Positions 9,090 through 17,660 of a DNA stretch of 64,000 bases are shown piece after piece. A model generated the notes under the pieces. It was not told where the DNA came from, did no database searches, and saw only the letters and a program-made list of their open reading frames with translations. Source of the DNA: Bradyrhizobium sp. 195 (GTDB lineage Bacteria > Pseudomonadota > Alphaproteobacteria > Rhizobiales > Xanthobacteraceae); NCBI RefSeq assembly GCF_023101665.1, contig NZ_CP082161.1:930001-994000 (forward strand), written 5' to 3'. The first letter of the stretch is position 1. Every line of letters starts with the position of its first letter. Both the position numbers and the translations under genes were made by a program.

Positions 9090-9108
9090 TTGCGTCCTTG
9101 TCAGAATA

Positions 9109-9123
9109 GTTATGTTGTATAAC
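9109..9123 (-). promoter_or_regulatory. GTTAT-N5-ATAAC operator overlapping the -10 of the crotonase/fcs operon
   Basis: A perfect 5-base-arm palindrome (GTTATgttgtATAAC), 20 bases upstream of the crotonase start and just ahead of its AAGGACG ribosome site. Read on the minus strand it contains TATACA, a plausible -10. A nearly identical site overlaps the pobA -10 at 13065-13079. MarR-type repression is inferred from this position. Confidence 0.6.
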
Positions 9124-9173
9124 GAATTCTGTGGGAGTCAATATGGGACCGGGCGGCCATTCTCACATTCGGT

Positions 9174-9299
9174 GTCGTCCCGGCGAACGCCGGGACCCAT
9201 ACTCCCAAGGAGGAATTTGGCGAAGATACGTCGTTCGGAACCCCGCCCGCCGCCATCGATGGATTCCGCGGTATGGGTGTCGGCGTTCGCCGGGACGAC
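9174..9299. repeat. Inverted repeat, 'cccggcgaacgccggga' type
   Basis: Long inverted repeat with outer arms gtcgtcccggcgaacgccg / cggcgttcgccgggacgac, which continue into acccatac / gtatgggt. It fills the gap between the crotonase promoter and the DUF3237 gene, and is a variant of the repeats at 16781, 21211, 36518 and 43490. Confidence 0.8.
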
Positions 9300-9338
9300 T
9301 AGCGGAGTTTGCGGAGCCGGCGGAGACTTGCCGCTGCC

Positions 9339-9800
9339 TTACATCACCTGGTGCACGTCGATCACGACGCGATCCGCATGCCGCGCGGCCGAGCCGACGA
9401 AAATATGCTCCATCAGCCAGCGATACTTCTCGTGCCCCGTCTCGAATTTCGGAACGGTGCGGAAATAGATCAGCTTGGGATCGACCGGCTCGCCGCGCTT
9501 GAGCTTTTGCAAGAGTTCGACCGGTCCGAAGCGCATGCCCTTGTTCTCGACATAGACGATCGCGCCGTCGTCGGTGTCGAAGGCGTACTTCGCCTCGAGG
9601 TCGATCAGCTCGTTGGGGCGGATGGTCTGGAAGTCGGCCCCGAACGGCAGCACCTTGCCAGATATCGCGCCCGTCACTTCGCCGCCGATGATCGGAATGA
9701 TGCGGCGAACGCCGATCCCGGTCTCGCCGGCGGTGACGACGTCGCCAATGCGGGCGGTGACGGTGAAGAGGTATTTGGTTTCGAGCATCGGTGTGGTCAT
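9339..9800 (-). CDS. DUF3237 family protein
   Basis: A 153-residue protein with the DUF3237 hallmarks: an N-terminal ETKYLFTVTARIGDVVTAG, a GGEVTGAISGKVLPFGADFQ stretch and a YFRTVPKFETG-type motif near the C-terminus. The family is a small beta-barrel of unknown function that often sits in aromatic or steroid catabolic clusters. It is the last gene of the TRAP transporter operon (12-nt gap after dctM). No signal peptide is visible, so it is probably cytoplasmic and enzymatic or ligand-binding. It is one of the few unassigned genes in the cluster. Confidence 0.85.
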   Translation of the reverse strand: MTTPMLETKYLFTVTARIGDVVTAGETGIGVRRIIPIIGGEVTGAISGKVLPFGADFQTIRPNELIDLEAKYAFDTDDGAIVYVENKGMRFGPVELLQKLKRGEPVDPKLIYFRTVPKFETGHEKYRWLMEHIFVGSAARHADRVVIDVHQVM

Positions 9801-9812
9801 TGCTTCGCCTCG

Positions 9813-11132
9813 TCAATGCGCCATCATGCGTGTCGGCAGCCAGGTCGCCAGCAGCGGAAAGGCGATCAGGATCACGAGGCGGATCAGGTCCGTGACCACG
9901 AACGGAATCACGCCCTTGAAGATGGTGGAGAAGGAGACGTCCTTTACCACGCTTTTTATGACGAAGACGTTCATGCCGACCGGCGGATGGATCAGGCCGA
10001 GCTCGACAGTCATGACGATGATGACGCCGAACCAGATCGGGTCGAAGCCGAGATGCGTGATCACGGGGAAGATGATCGGCACGGTCAGGATGATCATCGC
10101 CATGGCGTCCATCAGGCAGCCTAGCACGAGATACATCACCATGATCAGCGCCAGCACGCCGTAGCTGCCGAGGCCGAGGCCGGTGAGGAATTCGGTCACT
10201 TTCTGCGGCGTCTGCGTTACCGTCAGGAAATAGCCGAAGATCAGCGCGCCGATCAGCACGGTGAAGACGGCGGCCGCAGTGCGCGTCGCCTGCAGCAGCG
10301 AGGCCAGGATCTTCTCGCGGTCGAGGCGGCCCGTCAGCACGCCGATGATGAACGCGCCCGCGGCGCCGACGCCGCCCGCTTCCGTCGGCGTGAAGCGCGG
10401 CAAATAGGGCAGGCCGTAGAGTCCGCCGATCACGAACACGAACAGCAGCACCGGCGCCCAGATCTCCTTCAACCCGGCGAAGCGCTCGCGCCATGGTGTC
10501 ACCTTGCCCTTTGGCAGGAAGTCGGGGCGGAAATAACCGATCAGGAAGATCGTGATCATGTACATGCTCATCGCGAGCAGGCCTGGGATGATGCCGGCGA
10601 TGAAGAGCTTTCCGATGTCCTGCTCGGTGATGATGCCGTAGACCGCGAGCACGGTGGAGGGCGGCAGCATCGCGCCCAGCGTTCCGCCGGCCGCGATCAC
10701 GCCGGTGGCAAAGGACTGCGGATAGCCGAACCGGCGCATCTCGGGATAGGCCACGGCGGAGAAGGTCGCGGCGGTCGCGACCGAAGAGCCGCAGATCGCT
10801 GCAAAGCCGCCGCAGGCGCCGACGGTGGCGATGCCGAGCCCGCCGCGCAAATGGCCGACGAAGCCGTTGGCCGCGCGGAACAGCTCGCGGCTCATGCCGG
10901 AATTGCTGACGAACGAGCCCATCAGCAGGAACATCGGGATGACGCCGAAGGTGTAGTCGGTCACCGTGCGCATCGAGGTCTGGCCGACCAGCTTCAGCGC
11001 CGCATTCCCGTTGACGAGGTAGGCGAAGCCGGAGACGCCGACGAGGCCCATGGCCATGCCGACGGGCACGCGCAGCAGCATCAGGACGAACAGGGAAACG
11101 AAGCCGATTACGGCGACGGCATCGGTGCTCAT
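9813..11132 (-). CDS. TRAP transporter large permease (DctM-like)
   Basis: A 439-residue, roughly 12-helix membrane protein. The DctM signature regions are visible: FVSLFVLMLLRVPVGMAMG at the N-terminus, MLPPSTVLAVYGIITEQDIG near residue 150, and the conserved MDAMAMIILTVPIIFPV segment late in the protein. It is the ion-coupled translocating subunit. It lies two bases after the dctQ-like gene and upstream of DUF3237. With the catabolic context, an aromatic acid or hydroxycinnamate substrate is likely (compare TarPQM of Rhodopseudomonas), but this is inference. Confidence 0.92.
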   Translation of the reverse strand: MSTDAVAVIGFVSLFVLMLLRVPVGMAMGLVGVSGFAYLVNGNAALKLVGQTSMRTVTDYTFGVIPMFLLMGSFVSNSGMSRELFRAANGFVGHLRGGLGIATVGACGGFAAICGSSVATAATFSAVAYPEMRRFGYPQSFATGVIAAGGTLGAMLPPSTVLAVYGIITEQDIGKLFIAGIIPGLLAMSMYMITIFLIGYFRPDFLPKGKVTPWRERFAGLKEIWAPVLLFVFVIGGLYGLPYLPRFTPTEAGGVGAAGAFIIGVLTGRLDREKILASLLQATRTAAAVFTVLIGALIFGYFLTVTQTPQKVTEFLTGLGLGSYGVLALIMVMYLVLGCLMDAMAMIILTVPIIFPVITHLGFDPIWFGVIIVMTVELGLIHPPVGMNVFVIKSVVKDVSFSTIFKGVIPFVVTDLIRLVILIAFPLLATWLPTRMMAH

Positions 11133-11134
11133 GA

Positions 11135-11644
11135 TTACTCCGTCGCCTTCAATTTGGGGTCATGCATCTCTTCGGGATGGAAGATCAGCCGGTAGGTGCG
11201 GATCGCGATCAGCAGCACGGCGCAGACGTCGCCGATCCAGGCGACCGCGAAGAACGGCCAGGTCGGCATGTGCATGTCGAAGGTCTGGACGTTGTCATTG
11301 TAGGTGCCGCGCACCTTGTCGAACAGCGTCCAGGTCTGCACGGTCACGACGAACAGCAGCACCAGGGTTGCGAACACGTCGATCCAGCGCTGATGGCGCG
11401 GCCCGACATTGCCCCAGACCAGATCGACCGTGATGTGGGTGCCGCGATAGGAGGTCGCCGCGATGCCCCAGAAGATGAGAATGCCGAGCAGCATGCGGCC
11501 GATGTCGAAGCTGTCGGGGATCGAGTAGTTCAGCGTGTTGCGCAGCAGTACCGACAGGAAGATGTCGAGCGCGACGATGCCGACGAATCCGGCCGCGATC
11601 CATTCGATCGTGTCGATCACGCGATCCATCCAGGAGCGCTTCAT
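11135..11644 (-). CDS. TRAP transporter small permease (DctQ-like)
   Basis: A 169-residue protein with four hydrophobic segments (about 14-34, 46-66, 88-108, 131-149) and the DctQ-like R-x-x-L-x-Y and GTHITVDLVW motifs. It bridges the DctM permease and the binding protein. I chose the ATG at 11644; a longer upstream frame runs into the palindromic repeat and is not family-like. It lies between the binding-protein gene, from which the repeat at 11698-11841 separates it, and dctM. Confidence 0.9.
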   Translation of the reverse strand: MKRSWMDRVIDTIEWIAAGFVGIVALDIFLSVLLRNTLNYSIPDSFDIGRMLLGILIFWGIAATSYRGTHITVDLVWGNVGPRHQRWIDVFATLVLLFVVTVQTWTLFDKVRGTYNDNVQTFDMHMPTWPFFAVAWIGDVCAVLLIAIRTYRLIFHPEEMHDPKLKATE

Positions 11645-11697
11645 GGGGAAAGAGTCCTTCAGACGAGTGCGAGGTGTGTCCGCGATGAAAGCTGCGC

Positions 11698-11841
11698 TCC
11701 CTCCCCCGCTTGCGGGGAAGGGTTGGGGAGAGGGTATTTCCACAACCGAGGACCCCGAACAGGAGAGAGCCCTCACCCGGCGCGCGGGACGATGCTTCGC
11801 ATCGCCCGGGCGCCCCGACCTCTCCCGCAAGCGGGAGAGGT
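11698..11841. repeat. Palindromic repeat inside the TRAP operon
   Basis: A copy of the ctctcccgc-ttgcgggagag family, between the stop of the binding-protein gene and the dctQ start. Both ends carry self-complementary arms. Its hairpin could attenuate or stabilise the transcript and so raise binding-protein levels over the membrane subunits; that role is inferred. Confidence 0.8.
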
Positions 11842-11867
11842 GCGGCGCGTGCGTGGCCGCTGCTGGG

Positions 11868-12884
11868 CTACTCCGCCAGCGCGTTGTACTTCTTCAGCGA
11901 CGCCTTGAGATCCGCGAGCGCCGCGTCGGGATCGGCGCCGGCCTTCTTGGCGCCCTCGCTCCAGGTCTTCACCAGCGGCTCGGCGGCCTTCTTCCAGGCG
12001 GCGGTCTGCTCGGGTGTCAGCTTGTAGACCTCGTGGCCGGATTCCGCCTTCACCTTGTCGATGCCGGCATCCTCGAACTTGCCCCAGTGCTCGCCGACCA
12101 CGCCCGCCATTTCGACCGAGCAATTCTTGTCGATCGCGGCCTTCTGCTTGTCGGACATCGCATTGTACTTGTCCTTGTTGATCACGAACACGAAGGTCGT
12201 GGTGTAGAGCGGCGCCTCCATGTCGTACTTGGTCACCTTGTCGATGCCGAATAGCACCAGGGAGCCCCAGGGGAAGGTGACGCCGTCGGCGACGCCGCGC
12301 TCGATGATGTCGCGCACTTCCGGCGCCGACGACTGCACGTTGGTGCCGCCGAGCGACGTCACGAAATTCGCCATGGTGGCGTGCGCCGGACGGATCTTCA
12401 TGCCCTTCACGTCCTCAGGGCTGACGATCTTCTTGGTTTTGGAATGGAAGGAGGAGGGCGAGTGGACGAAGGCGAGGCAGTATTTGACGTCCTTCATCTC
12501 CTTCTCGGCATATTTGCGATACCAGGCGTCCAGCCCCATCGAGCCGCCCTTGGCGTCGGAGATCAGGAACGGCAGCTCGCCGGCGCCGACGATCGGAAAA
12601 CGGCCGGGCTGGTAGCCGGGATTGACGTAGGTGACGTCGGCGATGCCATCGCGCGCCATGTCGTAATGGTCGAACGCCTTGCCGAGCTGCTGGGCCGGAA
12701 ACACCTTGCCCTTGATGGTGCCGCCGGAGTCCTTCTCGACCGCCGCAGCCCAGTCTTCCAGCGACTTCTGCAGGGGATGCGAGGCCGGCACCCAGTGCGA
12801 GATCTTCAAATCGAAGGTCTTGTCCTGCGCCAAGGCAGGCGTCACGCTCGCGGCCAGCAGCAATGCCAGACAGGCTTTTCTCAT
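11868..12884 (-). CDS. TRAP transporter substrate-binding protein (DctP-like)
   Basis: A 338-residue periplasmic protein with a signal peptide at about 1-20 (RKACLALLLAASVTPALAQ). The mature part opens with FDLKISHWVPASHPLQ, as in DctP7-type binding proteins. The conserved arginine that clamps substrate carboxylates is probably in GMKIRPAHATMANFV. The frame could start one codon earlier at a GTG. It is the first gene of the minus-strand TRAP operon, divergent from pobA, so an aromatic carboxylate ligand is likely. Confidence 0.9.
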   Translation of the reverse strand: MRKACLALLLAASVTPALAQDKTFDLKISHWVPASHPLQKSLEDWAAAVEKDSGGTIKGKVFPAQQLGKAFDHYDMARDGIADVTYVNPGYQPGRFPIVGAGELPFLISDAKGGSMGLDAWYRKYAEKEMKDVKYCLAFVHSPSSFHSKTKKIVSPEDVKGMKIRPAHATMANFVTSLGGTNVQSSAPEVRDIIERGVADGVTFPWGSLVLFGIDKVTKYDMEAPLYTTTFVFVINKDKYNAMSDKQKAAIDKNCSVEMAGVVGEHWGKFEDAGIDKVKAESGHEVYKLTPEQTAAWKKAAEPLVKTWSEGAKKAGADPDAALADLKASLKKYNALAE

Positions 12885-12930
12885 CACGCGTCTCTCCCTT
12901 TTCGACGGCGGGCTTCGATGGCCCGGTCTC

Positions 12931-12954
12931 GTTAATTAACATGTTATCTAATTA
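12931..12954 (-). promoter_or_regulatory. AT-rich palindromic site upstream of the TRAP operon
   Basis: Overlapping perfect palindromes GTTAATTAAC (12931-12940) and TAACATGTTA (12937-12946), flanked by a second TAATTA at 12949-12954. They lie about 50-70 bases before the dctP-like start in otherwise GC-rich DNA. The site may be an operator or promoter element; no factor can be assigned. Confidence 0.45.
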
Positions 12955-13064
12955 GCCGGCGCGTTCAAGCCGGAACTGGCGCGCGCCTTGTCGTGCCGTC
13001 TACGTCAGCCATGTTGCATGGATTTGTCGCTGCGGGCGACGACCGCTCCCCTTTTTGCCCAAAC

Positions 13065-14315
<1,251 letters not shown>

Positions 14316-14334
14316 GGGTGGCAGCGTTGGTACC

Positions 14335-14423
14335 GTAGGGTGGGCAAAGCGCAGCGTGCCCACCAACTCTCTCGATCATCGAGAGATCGTGGGCACGGCG
14401 CTTTGCGCCTTTGCCCACCCTAC
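14335..14423. repeat. Palindromic repeat 'gtagggtgggcaaagcg', 89 bp
   Basis: An 89-base near-perfect inverted repeat whose arms begin gtagggtgggcaaagcg and end cgcctttgcccaccctac. A copy of exactly the same length lies at 43375-43463. It follows the pobA stop by about 20 bases and could act as a transcription terminator or mRNA-stabilising hairpin. Confidence 0.85.
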
Positions 14424-14546
14424 GGGACCGTTGTTGTGGCGCCGCCCGTTTCAAACGCCCGCACAAATCCCGTTTAAAGCTTTGTAGGTGATGCATTCAT
14501 CACTTCGTTCGCGTTCAATGCCGGCAACCAGCATCGCGAGACAGCC

Positions 14547-14969
14547 ATGACCACCACCCCCGACATCCCCGCCGGCTTCGAGCCGCATTTCCGCAAAGCC
14601 CCGCTCACCGATCCCTGGGAGCCGCTCTATTCGAAGAAGACCGACAAGGGCGTCACGGTGGGATTGCGGCTGGCGACGCCGCACACCAACGCGCGCGGGC
14701 TCATCCATGGCGGGCTGATTGCGGCGCTGGCCGATGCCGCCATGGGCTATAGCTGCGCCCAGGCCACGGGCTGGAGCACCTCGTTCGTCACGATCTCGCT
14801 GTCGGTCGACTATGTCGGCGCGGCCGAGATCGGCCAATGGCTCGCGGTCGAGGGCGAGGCGATCAAGACCGGCAATACGATCTGTTTCGCGCAGTGCCTG
14901 GTGAGGGCCGACGACGCCGTGATCGCGCGGGCCAGCGGCACGTTCCGGGTGGTGCCGAAGAAGGGGTAG
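14547..14969 (+). CDS. PaaI-family thioesterase (hotdog fold)
   Basis: A 140-residue hotdog-fold protein. The HGGLIAALADAAMGYSCAQ block (about residues 53-71, with the PaaI/YdiI-type H-G-G...D/E active-site layout) and TSFVTISLSVDYVGAAEIG match PaaI thioesterases, which hydrolyse aryl- or phenylacetyl-CoA esters. It is a single gene between pobA and a convergent LysR gene. A housekeeping role clearing dead-end aromatic CoA esters is possible. Confidence 0.82.
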   Translation: MTTTPDIPAGFEPHFRKAPLTDPWEPLYSKKTDKGVTVGLRLATPHTNARGLIHGGLIAALADAAMGYSCAQATGWSTSFVTISLSVDYVGAAEIGQWLAVEGEAIKTGNTICFAQCLVRADDAVIARASGTFRVVPKKG

Positions 14970-14974
14970 GCTCT

Positions 14975-15118
14975 CGTGCCCCGGACGCAGCGCAGCGCGC
15001 CGCGTTTGCGGCGTGGTGCTCTGCAGAGCCGGGGCCCATCCATCCGCAGCTAGCGCTCTGGCTTCCCGGGTCCCGGCTCTGCGGAGCGGCGCTTCGCGCC
15101 GCACCGCGTCCGGGCACG
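14975..15118. repeat. Palindromic repeat 'ccccggacgcagcgcagcgc'
   Basis: Inverted repeat with arms cgtgccccggacgc / gcgtccgggcacg and a second nested pair around gctctgcagagccggg. A related copy is at 49953-50068. It lies between convergent genes, where a bidirectional terminator would be useful. Confidence 0.8.
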
Positions 15119-15122
15119 AATG

Positions 15123-16007
15123 CTACCCAAACCGCCACTGCGCCGTCTCCACCACGAGATCGACGAACGCGCGCACCTTGGCCGAGAGCAGGCGCGAGGT
15201 CGGATAGATGATGTGGATCGGAAGCACCGGTTGTTCGTATGCCGCGAGCACGATTTTGAGCCGTCCGCGCTTGAGGCCGTCGGCGGCCTGATAGGCCAGC
15301 ACGCGCGTCACGCCGCCGCCGGCCTCGGCATATTGCAGCGCCGCGTCGGCGCTGTTGCTGATGAAGCGGGGAAACGGCGTCACCTCGATGTCGCGGCCGT
15401 CGCGCAGGAAACGCCATTCGGACCAGGGACCGAACTGGATGGTCTGATGTGCGGGGAGGGCTTCCGGCGTCTTGGGTTCGCCGTGGCGCTTGAGATAGCT
15501 GGGCGAGGCCACCACGATCCGCCGCATCTCGCCGACCTGGCGCGCCACCAGCGAGGAATCCGCGAGATGGCCGATCCGCACCGCGGCGTCGACGGCGTCC
15601 TCCACGAGGTTGACCAGGTGGTCCGACAGCCTCAGCTCGGCGGTGACCTCGGGATAGCGCTTGAGATAGGCGGTCATGACCGGCCCGACATGCAGACGGC
15701 CGAAGCCAACCGGCGCCGATACCACGAGCCGTCCGCTTGGCCGGTTGCGCTCGTCCCGCGCAGAGCCATCGGCCTCCTCGACATCGGCGAGGATGCGCCG
15801 CGCGCGTTCCAGATAGCGCGTGCCGACATCGGTCAATCTCACTTGCCGAGTGGTCCGCTGCAGCAGCCGCGCACCGAGATGCTCCTCCAGCGCCGCGATC
15901 AGCCGCGTCACCGCCGAGGGCGACAGTCGCAGCTTGCGCGCCGCCGGCGCAAAGCCGCGCAGATCGGCGACGGTGACGAAGACGTGCATGGCTTCGAGAC
16001 GGTCCAT
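15123..16007 (-). CDS. LysR-family transcriptional regulator
   Basis: A 294-residue regulator with a winged HTH at about residues 4-62 (MHVFVTVADLRGFAPAARKL then SPSAVTRLIAALEEHLGARLL) and a C-terminal substrate-binding domain. The [16 protein letters not shown] linker and GRLVVSAP opening are typical of the CrgA/DsdC-like branch. The start is the ATG at 16007; an upstream extension is AT-rich and not helical in the same way. It is divergent from the flavin/PLP-oxidase-fold gene at 16130, its probable target. Confidence 0.9.
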   Translation of the reverse strand: MDRLEAMHVFVTVADLRGFAPAARKLRLSPSAVTRLIAALEEHLGARLLQRTTRQVRLTDVGTRYLERARRILADVEEADGSARDERNRPSGRLVVSAPVGFGRLHVGPVMTAYLKRYPEVTAELRLSDHLVNLVEDAVDAAVRIGHLADSSLVARQVGEMRRIVVASPSYLKRHGEPKTPEALPAHQTIQFGPWSEWRFLRDGRDIEVTPFPRFISNSADAALQYAEAGGGVTRVLAYQAADGLKRGRLKIVLAAYEQPVLPIHIIYPTSRLLSAKVRAFVDLVVETAQWRFG

Positions 16008-16129
16008 GGGAATTATTGCATATATCGCAACGATCAAGTGTCAAGCGGGTCGATTGTTTTGCCCGCCGGAAGCTCCATTTTAGGACGTGAAAGACGCAGC
16101 AATGCGCCGGAATTCCAGGAGATGTTCCG

Positions 16130-16747
16130 ATGACGGCCGTACATACTTATGCCAGCGACGTCGCCTTCTCGCCCGCGGTGAAGGGGATCCAGGCGCGCAA
16201 GGGTTCGCGCGAGGCTTATGCGCGCAGCGAGCAGCGCGGCTGGCGTACCGAGGTCGACGACAACCTAGAAGCCTTCCTCGCTGACGCCAACAGCTTCTAT
16301 TTCGCCACCGCTTCAGCGGACGGCCAGCCCTATATCCAGCACCGCGGCGGGCCCAAGGGCTTTCTCAAGGTGCTGGACAGGCAGACGCTGGCCTTCGCCG
16401 ATTATGCCGGCAACCAGCAGTTTATCACCCAGGGTAACCTCTCGGAGAATCCCAAGGCCTACATCTTCGTGATGGACTACGCCCACCGCCGCCGCGTGAA
16501 GATCTGGGGCGAGGCGCGCGTCATCGAGGACGACGAAGCGCTGACGACGTCGCTGATGCCGAAGGGCTATCGTGCCCGGCCCGAGCAGGTGATCCTGTTC
16601 AAGATCACGGCATGGGACACCAACTGCCCGCAGCATATCCCGCAGAAGTTCGACGCGGGGGATGTCGCGGCCGCGCTGGCGGCGCGGGATGCGAGGATCG
16701 CAGAGCTGGAGGCGGAAGTGGCGGCGATGAAGGGGGCGACGAGTTAA
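16130..16747 (+). CDS. Pyridoxamine 5'-phosphate oxidase-family (FMN-binding split-barrel) protein
   Basis: A 205-residue protein. The split-barrel core is visible at about residues 43-150 (NSFYFATASADGQPYIQHRGGPKGFLKVL, then FADYAGNQQFITQGNLSENPKAYIFVMDY), as in the general-stress/PNPOx-like FMN-binding family. A final coiled-coil-like helix (AALAARDARIAELEAEVAAMK) follows. It probably binds FMN or a related cofactor; the substrate is unknown. It lies divergent from a LysR gene across a 122-base intergenic region, an arrangement typical of LysR target pairs. Confidence 0.85.
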   Translation: MTAVHTYASDVAFSPAVKGIQARKGSREAYARSEQRGWRTEVDDNLEAFLADANSFYFATASADGQPYIQHRGGPKGFLKVLDRQTLAFADYAGNQQFITQGNLSENPKAYIFVMDYAHRRRVKIWGEARVIEDDEALTTSLMPKGYRARPEQVILFKITAWDTNCPQHIPQKFDAGDVAAALAARDARIAELEAEVAAMKGATS

Positions 16748-16780
16748 GCGGCCTTCTTCACCTTCCCCCGTATCCTCCGG

Positions 16781-16901
16781 TGTCATGCCCCGCCTAGTGC
16801 GCAATTGCGCACGGGGGCGGGGCATCCAGTACGCCGAGGCCTATCGGTCAATCACTACTGTCTCGGAGTACTGGATCGCCCGGTCAAGCCGGGCGATGAC
16901 A
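16781..16901. repeat. Inverted repeat, 'tgtcatgcccc...gggcgatgaca' type
   Basis: A composite palindrome holding nested hairpins (cgcccggtcaagccgggcg and gcgcaattgcgc), sharing 'ccagtac...gtactggat' elements with the copies at 21211-21313, 36518-36614 and 43490-43592. It lies between convergent genes. Confidence 0.75.
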
Positions 16902-16928
16902 GCTGAGTTTGCAGCGACGTCTCCGAAA

Positions 16929-17660
16929 CTAAATCGCGCTCTCACCTTCGTGCTGGAAGCCGAGATAGCTGGCCGCGACGCGTTCATTCGCCGCGATGTC
17001 GCTGGCCTTGCCGCTGAGCACGAACTCGCCGAGCTCCATGACATAGGCCTGGTCCGCGATCTTCAGCGCGGCCTGCGCGTTCTGCTCGACCAGCAGGACG
17101 GAGACGCCGCTGGCGCGCAGCTCGGTGACGATGCGGAAAATGTCGGCGACGATGATCGGTGCGAGGCCGAGGCTCGGCTCGTCCAGCATCAGGAGCTTCG
17201 GCTCGCCCATCAGCGCGCGGCCCATCGCGAGCATCTGCTGCTCGCCGCCGGAGAGCGTGCCGGCGAGCTGCTTGCGGCGCTCCTTCAGCCGCGGAAACAG
17301 CGTGTAGACGCGCTCCATCGAGGCTTTCGCCTTGCTTCGCTCGATGCGAAAGGCCCCTAACTCGAGATTGTCCTCGACATTCATGGTCACGAACAATTCG
17401 CGGTGCTCCGGGACGAGACCGAGCCCCATCGCGACGCGGTCCTCGATGTCGAGCCGGGCGAGATCCTGCCCCGCAAAGGTGACGCGGCCCTTCAGTGGCA
17501 GGACGCCCATGATGGCGGAAAGCAGCGTGGTCTTGCCGGCGCCGTTGGCGCCGACGATGGTGACGATCTGGTTGTCGCCGACCTCGAGCGAGACCGAGCG
17601 CACCGCCTCGACCTTGCCATAGGCGACATGTGCGTCGGTGACGGACAACAGCGTGCTCAT
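16929..17660 (-). CDS. ABC transporter ATP-binding protein, LivF type
   Basis: A 243-residue ATPase of the branched-chain amino-acid-type (HAAT) family. Walker A is GANGAGKTT (about 36-44), the signature LSGGEQQMLAMGRAL, Walker B LLMLDEPSLGLAP. The LivF hallmark length and ending (ERVAASYLGFQHEGES) are present. Its ATG overlaps the stop of the LivM-LivG fusion gene by four bases. The set has no adjacent binding protein, so the aromatic-type one at 3941-5092 is a candidate partner. Confidence 0.92.
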   Translation of the reverse strand: MSTLLSVTDAHVAYGKVEAVRSVSLEVGDNQIVTIVGANGAGKTTLLSAIMGVLPLKGRVTFAGQDLARLDIEDRVAMGLGLVPEHRELFVTMNVEDNLELGAFRIERSKAKASMERVYTLFPRLKERRKQLAGTLSGGEQQMLAMGRALMGEPKLLMLDEPSLGLAPIIVADIFRIVTELRASGVSVLLVEQNAQAALKIADQAYVMELGEFVLSGKASDIAANERVAASYLGFQHEGESAI

